A stretch of 64,000 bases of DNA from Clostridium folliculivorans (GTDB taxonomy: Bacteria > Bacillota > Clostridia > Clostridiales > Clostridiaceae), in NCBI RefSeq assembly GCF_024341905.1, contig NZ_BQXY01000001.1:715013-779012 (forward strand). The letters run 5' to 3'. Position numbers and translations under genes: made by a program. Below, one piece after another: positions 35,087 to 44,733 of this stretch (position 1 is its first letter; each line of letters opens with the position of its first letter). The notes beneath the pieces are model-generated. The model was given only the letters and a program-made list of their open reading frames with translations. It made no database searches and was not told where the DNA came from.

Positions 35087-35714
35087 AGGTTACGGAGAAG
35101 ATAGCTTTGACGAAAAAAAATCAGAGTTTATTGGATACATTAAAAGAACGGAATCAGAAGAAGAAGCCAAGGCTTTTGTAGCTGAAATAAAGAATAAGCA
35201 TAAGACTGCTACCCATAATTGTTATGCTTATATAGTTGGACAAAATATGAATATACAAAGATATAGTGATGATGGAGAACCTCAAGGAACAGCTGGAATT
35301 CCTATTCTTGAAGTTATAAAGAAAAATGAAATTACAGATTGTACTGTAGTGGTAACTCGATATTTTGGAGGAATACTCTTAGGTGCAGGAGGACTCACAA
35401 GAGCTTATACAAAAGGAGCTGCAATTGCTATAAAAGCAGCTGGAATAGTAGATAAGGTACTAGGTGTAAGAATTAATATTACATTAGAGTATGATCTATT
35501 GGGAAAGGTTCAGTATATATGTGGACAGAATCAATTGCATATCGAGAATATAGTTTACACAGATGTAGTAGACTTGTATATTTTAGCTGAGAAGCAAGAA
35601 AGTGAGAAGATTAAACAAAGTATTACAGAACAAACTAACGGAAAAGCAATCCTTTATGAAGATGAAGAAGGGTTATATTTTAAGCAGGATAATAGGCTTT
35701 ATAAAGAAATATAA
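35067..35714 (+). CDS. YigZ/IMPACT family protein
   Basis: A 215-residue protein of the UPF0029/YigZ family, related to eukaryotic IMPACT, a translation regulator; the bacterial role is unclear. The motifs KKSEFIGYIKR, HNCYAYIVG, RYSDDGEPQGTAG and VVVTRYFGGILLGAGGLTRAY are all present; a ferredoxin-like C-terminal domain (about 135-215) follows. ATG at 35067 sits nine bases after gaggagg, inside the MocR gene end, so translation is probably coupled. Confidence 0.9.
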   Translation: MAYLTIKGYGEDSFDEKKSEFIGYIKRTESEEEAKAFVAEIKNKHKTATHNCYAYIVGQNMNIQRYSDDGEPQGTAGIPILEVIKKNEITDCTVVVTRYFGGILLGAGGLTRAYTKGAAIAIKAAGIVDKVLGVRINITLEYDLLGKVQYICGQNQLHIENIVYTDVVDLYILAEKQESEKIKQSITEQTNGKAILYEDEEGLYFKQDNRLYKEI

Positions 35715-35815
35715 GTTAATAATTAATTGGTTTAAATATTATTAACTTAATGTAGCGCCAAATGTTTAAATTGGCTTAAATGAGTATATTTAGCATTAGT
35801 CGATAGTTTGATAAG

Positions 35816-35844
35816 TTGAATATGAAAAATGGCTATGATATAAT
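35816..35844 (+). promoter_or_regulatory. Promoter of yebC
   Basis: TTGAAT (35816-35821), 17-base spacer, TATAAT (35839-35844), 46 bases before the yebC start. Confidence 0.75.
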
Positions 35845-35889
35845 ATTTAGGAATTTATTGTATTCATATGATGGTTAGGAGGAACAATA

Positions 35890-36630
35890 ATGTCAGGACA
35901 TTCAAAATGGCATAATATACAAGCAAAAAAAGGTAAAGTTGATTCTAAAAGAGGTAAGGTTTTTACTAAAATAGGTAAAGAGCTTGCCATGGCAATCAAA
36001 AATGGTGGAGCAAATCTTGATACAAATTCGAAGCTTAGAGATGTTGTGGCTAAAGCAAAAGCTGCAAATATGCCTAATGATAATATACAAAGAGCAATAA
36101 AGAAAGCTGCTGGTGAAGCAGATACAGTTACATATGAAGAAATAGTTTATGAAGGATATGGTCCATCAGGAATAGCTGTTATAGTTGAAACATTAACTGA
36201 CAACAAGAACAGAACTGCTGGTAACGTAAGACACGCTTTCACAAAGCAAGGTGGAAACATGGGAGCTTTAGGATGCGTAAGCTTTATGTTCCAAAAGAAG
36301 GGTGAAATAGTAATAGAAAAATCTGATTCAGTAGATGAAGATGAATTGATGATGATGGCACTAGATGCAGGTGCTGAAGATTTTTCATCTGAAGATGAAG
36401 TGTTTGTTATAATGACTACACCTGAAGATTTTGGTTCTGTAAGAGAAACTTTAGAGACTAATGGTTTAGAGTTCTTAGAAGCTGATATTAAAGCAGTTGC
36501 AGATACATACACAGCGATAGATGAAGAAACAGCAGTTAAGTTCCAAAAGATGCTTGATCAATTAGAAGATGATGATGACGTTCAGAATGTTTATCACAAT
36601 GCTGAGTTCCCTGAAGGATGGGAAGGATAG
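35890..36630 (+). CDS. yebC: YebC/PmpR family protein (TACO1-like)
   Basis: A 246-residue protein starting [26 protein letters not shown], the hallmark of the YebC family, with [17 protein letters not shown] and [14 protein letters not shown] following. Long annotated as a transcription regulator; recent work in other bacteria links the family to translation of proline-rich or otherwise slow sequences on the ribosome. Function here is inferred from family. ATG at 35890 follows aggagga. Confidence 0.96.
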   Translation: MSGHSKWHNIQAKKGKVDSKRGKVFTKIGKELAMAIKNGGANLDTNSKLRDVVAKAKAANMPNDNIQRAIKKAAGEADTVTYEEIVYEGYGPSGIAVIVETLTDNKNRTAGNVRHAFTKQGGNMGALGCVSFMFQKKGEIVIEKSDSVDEDELMMMALDAGAEDFSSEDEVFVIMTTPEDFGSVRETLETNGLEFLEADIKAVADTYTAIDEETAVKFQKMLDQLEDDDDVQNVYHNAEFPEGWEG

Positions 36631-36761
36631 TAGGTCTTAAGTAAGCATTTGCAATGAGATAGAAGATTTTTTATTATTTGAAAAGTGAGTTTTGGCTGTG
36701 ATATATGTCAAAACTCACTTAGTTATGATATATGTAATATTATTTATGGCTTTATACGTAA

Positions 36762-36808
36762 AAGCACTCTTAAAAGTTGTATTAAAACAACTATAGGAGT
36801 GTTTTTTT
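36762..36808 (+). terminator. Terminator downstream of yebC
   Basis: Outer CACTC / GAGTG and inner GTTGT / ACAAC pairs around an AT loop, followed by TTTTTTT; about 130 bases after the yebC stop. Confidence 0.7.
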
Positions 36809-36944
36809 AGTATATATTTTAAAATGATAGAGTATACGACCTATTGAATATAGGTGATGTTTATTGATAATCTTAGAATTTTTTATCCTAGAAAGTGTAA
36901 AATTATTCAAGTAGAATAGAGAGAGTTTATAAAGAAAAAAATAA

Positions 36945-37013
36945 GGGGGGACACTGCGTGTAGCGGTGTCCAGGTAAGGTTAGGAGAAAGAACACAACAA
37001 TCCAAGTGTTCTT
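36945..37013 (+). ncRNA. Candidate structured RNA segment (unassigned)
   Basis: A GC-rich island in a very AT-rich gap. Hairpin 1: GGACACTGC (36949-36957) with GCGGTGTCC (36963-36971), one wobble pair, 5-base loop, preceded by extra G residues. Hairpin 2: AAGAACAC (36988-36995) with GTGTTCTT (37006-37013), 10-base loop. Between them lies the unpaired AGGTAAGGTTAGGAG. I compared it mentally with SRP RNA, 6S RNA and common riboswitches without a match. Strand is uncertain; on the minus strand hairpin 1 followed by CCCCTTATTTTTTT could act as a terminator. Confidence 0.4.
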
Positions 37014-37215
37014 GTGTATAATTATAAACTATGTTAACATTAATATCAAGCTTTTGTAACAAAAATAATTAATTAATGTGAATATATCGAAGCTGTTTGG
37101 TTTTAAAGCGATGATTAAGTTTTAGCTCAAAATTAGGTTTGATATTGTGAAAAATATGAGTTGTATTATTAAATAAGTATAACTTTATTTATATTTTTGT
37201 TTAAAATTGAATTAA

Positions 37216-37269
37216 ACGGTTAAAGACACTAATCAAGTAAAATTAAACTTGGTTAGTGTATTTAACCGT
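37216..37269 (-). terminator. Long hairpin after the diguanylate cyclase gene
   Basis: Three stacked stems, ACGGTTAAA / TTTAACCGT, ACACTAA / TTAGTGT and CAAGT / ACTTG, 36 bases past the 3' end of the minus-strand gene. The T-richness on the minus side is modest, so terminator function is probable but not certain. Confidence 0.55.
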
Positions 37270-37305
37270 AATACAAATTTATAAAGTCAAACTCATAGTA
37301 TTATT

Positions 37306-39531
37306 TTAATTAATAAAACTAGCTGTCTGATTTTTTCCTCTTTTCTTTGCAAGATATAGAGCATCATCGGCTTTGTTTATAAATTCATTTATAGTTAATT
37401 CAGTACTTGGAACAAGTGAAGTTATTCCAATGGATAATGTTACTTTATCAGATACTGAGGAGAATTTATGTGGAATATTTGCCATAGCCACTTTTCGCCT
37501 TAAGCTTTCACCAAAGTCTAAAGCTCTGTCTAGCTGATATTCAGGTAATACAACTACAAATTCATCTCCACCATATCTTGCAGGAAAATAATTTTCATCT
37601 TTAACGCTTGATAGAATATTAGCGATGGTAACAATACACCTATCACCGGCTATATGACCATAGTTATCATTATATTCTTTAAAGTTATCTATATCGAAAA
37701 TTATTAAAGATAAAACTTTTTTCTCTTGTACATGCTTTTCCCAAAGCTCATATAGATATTTGTCAAGTTTTCTTCTATTAGGAATTTTAGTCATACTATC
37801 ATTTTCAGAAAGAAATAATAATTTTTCATTTAATCTCTTAAGTTCAAATTGAACAGTATGTGTTTTCTCTATCTCCATCTCCAATTGTTTTGATTTTATA
37901 GCGTTATTTATAGCAATTGCAGCATATGAGGAAAGTGATTTAACCATTTCTACATGATAAGATGTAAAAGAGTTTTTTTTCTCACTTTGTATGGACATGA
38001 CACCAATTATATTAGAGTTTACCTTAAGAGGACAGAAGATTAAAGATTGTAACTCATATTGATCTTTATTCATAACGGCTTTGTATGTTTCGCTATCCAT
38101 GTATTTTGAAAATTCTTTATTCATATCATTAATGATTACAAAGTCTTCGGTTTCAATACATATGCTAGTAAAGTTTGAATGGTTTTTGACATTAGTGCTT
38201 TTCTTTTTTTTCTTTTTTCCGTGCTCAATTACATCTAAATAGTTAACTACTGAGTTTTCATCATCGTATAGACCTATGCTTAAATACGTTAAATCCATAA
38301 AGTTTTTTATACTTGAATAAAGAATATCAATAATAGAGTCTAAATCTAAACTCGAAGTGATCTTTTGTCCTAATTCACTTATTATAGATAATTTCTCTAC
38401 AACCATTTGAAGAGATTCCGATTTTCTTTGCAGATTTTCATTATTATCTATAATTTCCTTTTTTTCTATCTCAATTTTTTTGATTTTTTTACTTATATTC
38501 AAGTTGTTTATTCTATGCTTATTTAAATATGCAGCATTAATTCTTTCATTTTCTAAATGCATGTTAAAATAATTAAAAGCAGTTTGAAAATCTTTAAGTT
38601 CAGCATAAAATATTGATAGAATAGAAGCGGTCTCAGATATTTTTTCTACAAAATTGTTTTTTATAGATAGATCATAAGCTTTATGAAGAATAGTTAAAGA
38701 TTTTTCAAGATCATTTCTATCCTTAAGATATTGATAATAGTTTACATATACATCTATTTCATTATAGGGCGAACTTTGAGCACCAATTCTATCTATTGTG
38801 ATATTGAAATACTCATCCGCCTTATCAAAATCATTCTTCTTCCAATATGTAAGGGCTGCAAGTTTATAACATTCTGGTTGACCTAATGTATAGTTATATT
38901 TTTTGAAATATTCAAGTGCTCTAAAGGATAAGATATTTGCTTTATCATACTCATGAAGTAAATAATATAATTCTCCTAAGCTAAGAATTGTTACACCTTT
39001 AGAGAATTGAAAATCATAATTTTTATCAATATAATAGGCTCTATTACAATATTCTAATGACTCATCGTAAGCTTTGAGAAGTTTATAGTTTTCAGCAATA
39101 TTATTTAATGTACGAACCATTGCTTTTTCTTTAGATGAGTTAGTATCGAACTTTTTTCCCTCATCGATTAAATATGCGACTTCTTCAGCATTATTGTAGA
39201 AATCCATACCTCTTTCATAATCACCAAGCTCACTAAAAGTGTTGCCTAGTAAATTGTAGGAGCTCCATTGGAGATCATATATGTTTTCTTTAATAAAAAA
39301 ATCTAGAGAGTCAAAAGTCAAAGTTATAGCTTCTTCATAATTTCCTATAGTATAGTAACAGCTAGATATCATATGCTTTGATGCTGCTGCGCCTAAATCA
39401 TAGTTTATACTTTCTGATAGGGATAGGGCTTCTAATGAAAGCTTTATGGCTTTTTCAGGATTATTATATCTAACTTCATTTATCTTTAAGAGAAGCATGT
39501 CTATTTCATTTATATTATTTTCAGTATTCAT
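37306..39531 (-). CDS. TPR-GAF-GGDEF diguanylate cyclase
   Basis: A 741-residue cytoplasmic signalling protein. Residues about 1-345 are tetratricopeptide repeats (recurring YD.A......A....K patterns), about 345-385 a Lys/Glu coiled coil, about 390-545 a GAF sensor domain, and about 575-741 a GGDEF cyclase. The catalytic motif is intact (GGDEF, 654-658, in ARYGGDEFVV), so it should make cyclic di-GMP from GTP. The inhibitory I-site (RxxD, five residues before the motif) is not present, suggesting no product inhibition by that route. TPRs imply control by a bound protein or peptide. No membrane segment. Confidence 0.93.
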   Translation of the reverse strand: MNTENNINEIDMLLLKINEVRYNNPEKAIKLSLEALSLSESINYDLGAAASKHMISSCYYTIGNYEEAITLTFDSLDFFIKENIYDLQWSSYNLLGNTFSELGDYERGMDFYNNAEEVAYLIDEGKKFDTNSSKEKAMVRTLNNIAENYKLLKAYDESLEYCNRAYYIDKNYDFQFSKGVTILSLGELYYLLHEYDKANILSFRALEYFKKYNYTLGQPECYKLAALTYWKKNDFDKADEYFNITIDRIGAQSSPYNEIDVYVNYYQYLKDRNDLEKSLTILHKAYDLSIKNNFVEKISETASILSIFYAELKDFQTAFNYFNMHLENERINAAYLNKHRINNLNISKKIKKIEIEKKEIIDNNENLQRKSESLQMVVEKLSIISELGQKITSSLDLDSIIDILYSSIKNFMDLTYLSIGLYDDENSVVNYLDVIEHGKKKKKKSTNVKNHSNFTSICIETEDFVIINDMNKEFSKYMDSETYKAVMNKDQYELQSLIFCPLKVNSNIIGVMSIQSEKKNSFTSYHVEMVKSLSSYAAIAINNAIKSKQLEMEIEKTHTVQFELKRLNEKLLFLSENDSMTKIPNRRKLDKYLYELWEKHVQEKKVLSLIIFDIDNFKEYNDNYGHIAGDRCIVTIANILSSVKDENYFPARYGGDEFVVVLPEYQLDRALDFGESLRRKVAMANIPHKFSSVSDKVTLSIGITSLVPSTELTINEFINKADDALYLAKKRGKNQTASFIN

Positions 39532-39698
39532 AAGAACTCCCCATTTAATTTATAAAACTTTTAATTTTATTTATAAATATACCATAAACCTACATTGAAT
39601 CCAACAAAATTATAATAATATGTCAAATTTTAATTAAATAATAATATTAAGGTAAAATTATTTTACTAGTTTAACCAATTATAAATATTTAATGAAAA

Positions 39699-39737
39699 TA
39701 AAAAGGAATTCTCTAAAAAATTAGGAATCCCTTTTTT
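39699..39737 (-). terminator. Terminator of the suf operon
   Basis: On the minus strand AAAAAAGGGATTCC pairs with GAATTCCTTTTT with one mismatch and is followed by T-rich sequence; about 25 bases after the sufU stop. Confidence 0.75.
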
Positions 39738-39759
39738 ATTTATAATTAAGATGTTAAAG

Positions 39760-40188
39760 TTATTCAGTTTTAATAGCTTCATTTAAAGTATGCCATGCCA
39801 GTACAGCACATTTTACTCTTGCAGGCATATTAGATATATTTTTGAATATTAGAGCATCTTCAAGCTTTTCTAAATATTCATCATCGGTTATGTCTTTTTT
39901 GATCATTGATATAAAGGTATTTACAAGCTCTAATGCTTCGGTTTTTCTTTTTCCTTTAATAAGGTCTATCATTATAGAAGTAGATGCTTGTGAAATAGCA
40001 CAACCTGTACCTGTGAAAGCGGCATCTTTTATATAATCACCATCAAATTTTACTTCTAGTTGTATTTCATCACCGCAGCTTGGATTGTGTCCTTTTTCAA
40101 CTCTATCTAATTCTTCTAGGTGACGCTTGTTTCTAGTTGAGTTGTTATGCTCCATTATTAGTTGAGTGTATATATTACTGAGATCCAT
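39760..40188 (-). CDS. sufU: Fe-S cluster assembly protein SufU
   Basis: IscU-like protein that accepts sulfur from SufS in Firmicutes and passes it to SufBCD. The 142-residue protein keeps the three cysteines and the aspartate that bind zinc: Cys38 and Asp40 in NPSCGD, Cys63 in GTGCAIS, Cys127 in VKCAVL. The SufU-type insertion (about residues 78-105) between the second and third cysteine is present. An upstream in-frame ATG at 40215 exists, but ATG at 40188, with aggagg ten bases before, gives the family N-terminus. It overlaps the 3' end of sufS by 14 bases. Confidence 0.94.
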   Translation of the reverse strand: MDLSNIYTQLIMEHNNSTRNKRHLEELDRVEKGHNPSCGDEIQLEVKFDGDYIKDAAFTGTGCAISQASTSIMIDLIKGKRKTEALELVNTFISMIKKDITDDEYLEKLEDALIFKNISNMPARVKCAVLAWHTLNEAIKTE

Positions 40189-41401
40189 AACCAAATAACC
40201 TCCTAGCATACTCAAGTGCAGTTACTAGAGTATCTATATCTTGTTTATTATTGTAGACTGAAACGCTTAGTCTACAAGTAGAATTTATATTTAGATATCG
40301 CATAAGTGGTTGAGCACAGTGATTACCTGCTCTTACACATACTCCTTTTGAGTCTAGTATTGTAGCTAAGTCATGAGGGTGTATACCATCAATGGTAAAT
40401 GATAAGACAGAGCCTAACAAATCTTTATTGCTTGTAGTATAAATCTTCACAAAACCAAGTTCGCTTAACTTATCGTAGGCATATGAAATGATTTCGTGCT
40501 CGTGCTTAATTATATTGTCTATCCCTATTGAATCTATAAAGTCAATAGCCTCTGATAGGCCGATAACGCCTTCAACGTTTTGAGTACCGCCTTCAAATTT
40601 GTGAGGTAGTTCAGCGAAGGTGGTCTCTTGCTCGTAAACATATTCTACCATATCACCACCATATAAGAATGGAGGCATTTCTTCTAGTAATTCTTGCTTT
40701 CCGTATAGTACGCCTATGCCCATAGGTGCAAACATTTTATGACCTGAAAACACCAAAAAATCAGCATCTAATTTTTGGACATCTACTTTTCTGTGGGCTA
40801 TGCTCTGTGCGGCGTCGATAACAACCTTAGCTCCAACTTCATGGGCTTTATGAATTACATATTCTACAGGATTCAAGGTTCCAAGGACGTTAGAAGCATG
40901 ACCTATTGCTACTAGTTTGGTCTTGTGTGTTATTTTTTTATCTATCTCATCCATTGTGTATTCATAGTTAGAGTCAATATATAAATAATTTAGTTTGCAG
41001 CCTTTTGCAATAGCTATTTGCTGCCAAGGAATAAGATTTGAGTGATGCTCTGTAATTCCTATAACTATTTCATCATCTTTATTTAATTTTAAGTTACCGT
41101 AAGAATATGCTATTAAATTTAGAGCTTCAGTAGTTCCTTTAGTAAAAATTATTTCTTTTGATGATTTGGCGTTTATAAAATCTTTTACTTTTTCTCTACC
41201 TTGTTCAAAACTATCAGTTGCTTTAACACTTAAAGTATAAGCCCCTCTATGAGGATTTGCATTTATTTCCTTATAATATTTATTCAAAGCTTCTATAACA
41301 GATAATGGCTTTTGAGTGGTGGCAGCACTATCAAGATATACCACTGGCAAGTCATTAAAACTTTGATTTAAAATAGGAAAAAGTTCTTTTAGGTTATTCA
41401 T
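40175..41401 (-). CDS. sufS: Cysteine desulfurase SufS
   Basis: Group II cysteine desulfurase that mobilises sulfur from cysteine for Fe-S clusters. 408 residues, with the PLP lysine Lys222 in FSGHKMFAPMG and the persulfide-forming Cys362 in RAGNHCAQP. VYLDSAATTQKP near residue 21 is the typical start. It overlaps sufD by eight bases and sufU by 14, so the operon is translationally coupled. Confidence 0.96.
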   Translation of the reverse strand: MNNLKELFPILNQSFNDLPVVYLDSAATTQKPLSVIEALNKYYKEINANPHRGAYTLSVKATDSFEQGREKVKDFINAKSSKEIIFTKGTTEALNLIAYSYGNLKLNKDDEIVIGITEHHSNLIPWQQIAIAKGCKLNYLYIDSNYEYTMDEIDKKITHKTKLVAIGHASNVLGTLNPVEYVIHKAHEVGAKVVIDAAQSIAHRKVDVQKLDADFLVFSGHKMFAPMGIGVLYGKQELLEEMPPFLYGGDMVEYVYEQETTFAELPHKFEGGTQNVEGVIGLSEAIDFIDSIGIDNIIKHEHEIISYAYDKLSELGFVKIYTTSNKDLLGSVLSFTIDGIHPHDLATILDSKGVCVRAGNHCAQPLMRYLNINSTCRLSVSVYNNKQDIDTLVTALEYARRLFGYGSQ

Positions 41402-42503
41402 TTTTCAGTCTATCCTTAACTGAGTTCATTAATTGCTGCCTTAAATCATCTACTGGTATTTTATCTATAATAGGTGTTAGATATCCTTCTATCATAAGCT
41501 TTTTGGCATTAAGTTCACTTATACCTCTGCTCATAAGATAGAATAATGCATCTTCATCGATTTTTCCTGCTGATGCAGCATGCTGACCTTCAACGTCATG
41601 TTCACTACAAAGAAGTAGAGGAATTGAGTTGTTTCGTGCATTTTTGGATAGAAGCATAACATATTCTTCCTCAGAACCTTTTGACTTAGAAGAACCTGTC
41701 TTGAAATCCAATGTTCCTCTAAAAGTCTTTTTAGACTTATCAGCTAAAACACCTTTTACATCTATATTGCTAGAGGTCTTCTTGCCGATATGAGTCATTT
41801 TAAAGTTTATATCTATCAATCTATCTGCATCTCCATAGTAAACGGAACTAATAGTGCTTTCGCTATTATCACCTACAAGATCAGATGAATAGTTTGTTAT
41901 AGCTTTTTTAGCACCCAATTCTATAGGAATAAGATTGATTTTTGCCCCTTCTTCTACTTTAGAAAAAAGAGAATTAAAGTGATTAGTATTGTAGTTTAGA
42001 TTTTGTACAATAAAAATATTTACAGTGGAATCTTTTTTTGCATGTATTTTAGTAAAGCCATTGTGATAGTAAATACTTTCATCAGCAGATGTATATTTTA
42101 TTAAAACATTAACTGTACTTTTTTCTCCTAAAACAATTAGGTTCTTATCTACAACCTTAGGATTTTCAGAATTTAATTCATAATCAATATAAATTAAGTC
42201 TTCAATGGTTCTATTAGCTTTTACCTCTAGTGAAAATCCACAATTATTTGAATCAATGGTTTCATCCAATTGTAATCTCGAAACACCTTCAAAATTATCT
42301 GTACTAAATGAACTAGCTAAAGTATTATATTTTTCTATTGGATGAAGAGAGTAGTCTGAAGTCTCTTTGAACTTGCAGTATTCTCTTTCGTAATTAACGC
42401 TTGGAATGTCTATCTCTTCATTTAAAGATATATTATTTACTTTAAGCCACCTAAATGTGCTTACTGGTATTGTATTTAAGTCCTTTAATATTTTGTTTTC
42501 CAA
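41394..42503 (-). CDS. sufD: Fe-S cluster assembly protein SufD
   Basis: Partner of SufB and SufC in the Fe-S scaffold complex. 369 residues, mostly beta-helix, with the C-terminal part HDVEGQHAASAGKIDEDALFYLMSRGISE that is shared by SufB and SufD. Sequence before residue 150 is divergent, as usual for SufD. The start follows tgaggga with a 12-base gap after the sufB stop. Confidence 0.92.
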   Translation of the reverse strand: MENKILKDLNTIPVSTFRWLKVNNISLNEEIDIPSVNYEREYCKFKETSDYSLHPIEKYNTLASSFSTDNFEGVSRLQLDETIDSNNCGFSLEVKANRTIEDLIYIDYELNSENPKVVDKNLIVLGEKSTVNVLIKYTSADESIYYHNGFTKIHAKKDSTVNIFIVQNLNYNTNHFNSLFSKVEEGAKINLIPIELGAKKAITNYSSDLVGDNSESTISSVYYGDADRLIDINFKMTHIGKKTSSNIDVKGVLADKSKKTFRGTLDFKTGSSKSKGSEEEYVMLLSKNARNNSIPLLLCSEHDVEGQHAASAGKIDEDALFYLMSRGISELNAKKLMIEGYLTPIIDKIPVDDLRQQLMNSVKDRLKNE

Positions 42504-42516
42504 TCTTCATCCCTCC

Positions 42517-43917
42517 TTATCCAATAGTACCTTCAAGTTCTATATTTATTAAGTTGTTCATTTCTACAGCATATTCAAGAGGTAATTCCTTTGTGATAGG
42601 ATCAACAAAGCCTCTTACTATCATAGCTTTGGCTTCTTCTTCATCAATACCTCTACTCATTAAATAGAAAATTGCATCATCGCTGATTCTTCCTATTTTA
42701 GCTTCGTGTCCGATATCTACTTCATCATTTTCTATCTGAATTACTGGTATAGTATCTGATTTTGATTTACTGTCTAACATCAAGGATTCACAAGATACAT
42801 AAGATTTAGAATTTACTGCATTACTGTTAATCTTTACTACACCTCTATAGATAGCAGTTCCACCATCTTTAGATATTGATTTTGAATGTATAGTAGAAGA
42901 AGTGTTTGGTGCCGCATGAACTACCTTTGTACCTGTATCTAGGGTTTGACCGCTTGATGCAAAAGTTATCCCGGTAAATTCTGATTTTGCTCCTTCGCCT
43001 TTTAGTATGCTCATTGGATAAAGCATAGAAACTTTAGAACCAAAAGATCCTGATACCCATTCGATTGTACCGTTTTTTTCTACAACACATCTTTTGGTGT
43101 TTAAGTTAAGCATGTTTCTTGACCAGTTTTCTATAGTTGAATATCTAAGCTTTGCATCTTCTCTTACAAAGAGCTCTACGCATCCAGCATGTAGATTTGT
43201 TACACTATATTTAGGTGCAGAACAACCTTCTATAAAATGGAGCTTTGCTCCTTTTTCTACAATTATTAGTGTGTGTTCAAATTGACCTGATCCAGGAGAG
43301 TTTAGTCTGAAATAACTTTGCAGTGGAATGTCTACTTGAACTCCTTCTGGTACATATACAAAAGAACCACCTGACCACACAGCACCGTGAAGTGCAGCGA
43401 ACTTATGATCGCTTGGAGGAACGAGTTTCATAAAATGTTCCCTTACTATATCCTCATATTCTCTTACAGCTGTCTCCATATCAGTATACACAACGCCTTG
43501 TTTAACCAATTCTTCCTTAACATTGTGATAAACTACTTCAGAGTCGTATTGAGCTCCAACCCCTGCAAGGGATTCTCTTTCAGCTTGAGGGATACCAAGT
43601 CTTTCAAAAGTGCTCTTTATATCTTCAGGAACCTTATCCCAAGAGCCTGTCATTGGAGTATCTGGCTTAACATAAGTTACTATGTTGTCCATATCAAGTT
43701 CACTTATATCTGGGCCCCAGCTAGGCACAGATATAGAATTATATATTTTTAATGATTTAAGTCTAAAGTTTAACATCCATTCTGGCTCATTTTTTTCTTT
43801 AGATATATTAATTATTATGTCTTCTGTTAATCCTTTTTCAGACTTATAGCTAAAGTTATCTTCATTATAGATATCATAAATACCTCTATCTATGTCATCA
43901 ACATATGTTTTACTCAT
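42517..43917 (-). CDS. sufB: Fe-S cluster assembly protein SufB
   Basis: Core scaffold subunit on which new Fe-S clusters are built. 466 residues, with FVYVPEGVQVDIPLQSYFRLN, a cysteine in GCSAPKYSVTNLHAGCVE, EWVSGSFGSK and IGHEAKIGRISDDAIFYLMSRGIDEEEA. These are diagnostic of SufB. Order sufC-sufB-sufD-sufS-sufU is the usual clostridial arrangement. Confidence 0.96.
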   Translation of the reverse strand: MSKTYVDDIDRGIYDIYNEDNFSYKSEKGLTEDIIINISKEKNEPEWMLNFRLKSLKIYNSISVPSWGPDISELDMDNIVTYVKPDTPMTGSWDKVPEDIKSTFERLGIPQAERESLAGVGAQYDSEVVYHNVKEELVKQGVVYTDMETAVREYEDIVREHFMKLVPPSDHKFAALHGAVWSGGSFVYVPEGVQVDIPLQSYFRLNSPGSGQFEHTLIIVEKGAKLHFIEGCSAPKYSVTNLHAGCVELFVREDAKLRYSTIENWSRNMLNLNTKRCVVEKNGTIEWVSGSFGSKVSMLYPMSILKGEGAKSEFTGITFASSGQTLDTGTKVVHAAPNTSSTIHSKSISKDGGTAIYRGVVKINSNAVNSKSYVSCESLMLDSKSKSDTIPVIQIENDEVDIGHEAKIGRISDDAIFYLMSRGIDEEEAKAMIVRGFVDPITKELPLEYAVEMNNLINIELEGTIG

Positions 43918-43925
43918 GTTATCAC

Positions 43926-44678
43926 CTACTTATTTATCTCACTTAGAAATTTTTCGAAACCATTATTGTTTATTTCTTCTACTAAAGATGCGCCGCCTGT
44001 ATGAATTATCTTGCCATCAACTAACACGTGGACAAAATCTGGACTGATATGCTCCAGTATTTTTGTATTATGAGTTATTATAAGCATTGAGTTCTCATTG
44101 TTCTTATACATGCTAACACCTTGGGATACAAGTTTAACTGCATCTACATCCAAACCGGAATCTGTTTCATCAAGAATAGCTAGTTTAGGTTCTAAAAGTA
44201 TCATTTGAAGAATTTCGTTTTTCTTCTTTTCTCCACCAGAGAAACCTACATTTAAATATCTTTCAGCGTATTCTTTATTTATTTTTAATAAGTCCATTTT
44301 CTTTTGAAGCTTCATGTTAAAGCTCAAATAACTTATCTGTTTATCTTCAATATTTGATTTTGCTGTTCTTATAAAGTTCTCAACTGTTATACCAGGTACT
44401 TCCTCAGGGGCTTGGAAGGATAAGAATATTCCTTTTTTAGCTCTTATATCTGGTTTGAGATCATTTATATTTTCACCTTCGAATAAAATATCTCCATTCA
44501 CAACAGTATATTTAGGATGGCCCATTATTGTATTGGCAAGAGTTGATTTTCCGGCACCATTTGGTCCCATTACAACATGCACTTCACCTTTATTTATTTT
44601 AAGGTTTAAACCTTTTAAAATTTCCTTATCATCGACCTTTGTTTTAAGGTCATTAATTTCCAAAAGTAAATCTTTCAT
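43926..44678 (-). CDS. sufC: Fe-S cluster assembly ATPase SufC
   Basis: ABC-type ATPase of the SufBCD complex, about 250 residues. Walker A GPNGAGKST, Q-loop LSFQAPEEVPG, a signature FSGGEKKKNE typical of SufC, Walker B LAILDETDSGLD and switch His in ITHNTKIL. An ATG two codons upstream (44684) is only three bases from the gaggt ribosome site; the ATG at 44678 has better spacing and is preferred. First gene of the operon, with a strong promoter at 44734-44762. Confidence 0.94.
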   Translation of the reverse strand: MKDLLLEINDLKTKVDDKEILKGLNLKINKGEVHVVMGPNGAGKSTLANTIMGHPKYTVVNGDILFEGENINDLKPDIRAKKGIFLSFQAPEEVPGITVENFIRTAKSNIEDKQISYLSFNMKLQKKMDLLKINKEYAERYLNVGFSGGEKKKNEILQMILLEPKLAILDETDSGLDVDAVKLVSQGVSMYKNNENSMLIITHNTKILEHISPDFVHVLVDGKIIHTGGASLVEEINNNGFEKFLSEINK

Positions 44679-44733
44679 TATCATTGCACCTCAATTTCTT
44701 AATGTAGAGTGTTTTACTCTGAATTATATTTAA

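Larger units (their letters stand above)
36631..37305. other. Long intergenic region with four hairpins
   Basis: No convincing protein gene. In order: hairpin AAGTGAGTTTTG / CAAAACTCACTT (36683-36720, no T-run); terminator (36762-36808); GC-rich structured segment (36945-37013); and a long hairpin next to the 3' end of the diguanylate cyclase gene (37216-37269). Confidence 0.6.

Noticed and set aside
36147..36512. 121-codon antisense frame inside yebC
   Set aside because: Ser/Val-rich mirror of an acidic coding strand; yebC is certain.
36945..37013. SRP RNA (4.5S-like) candidate
   Set aside because: It lacks the conserved GGAAG..GCAGC apical loop and the expected length; left as unassigned structured RNA.
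43387..43752. 121-codon antisense frame inside sufB
   Set aside because: Shadow of a strongly conserved gene; no start signals.
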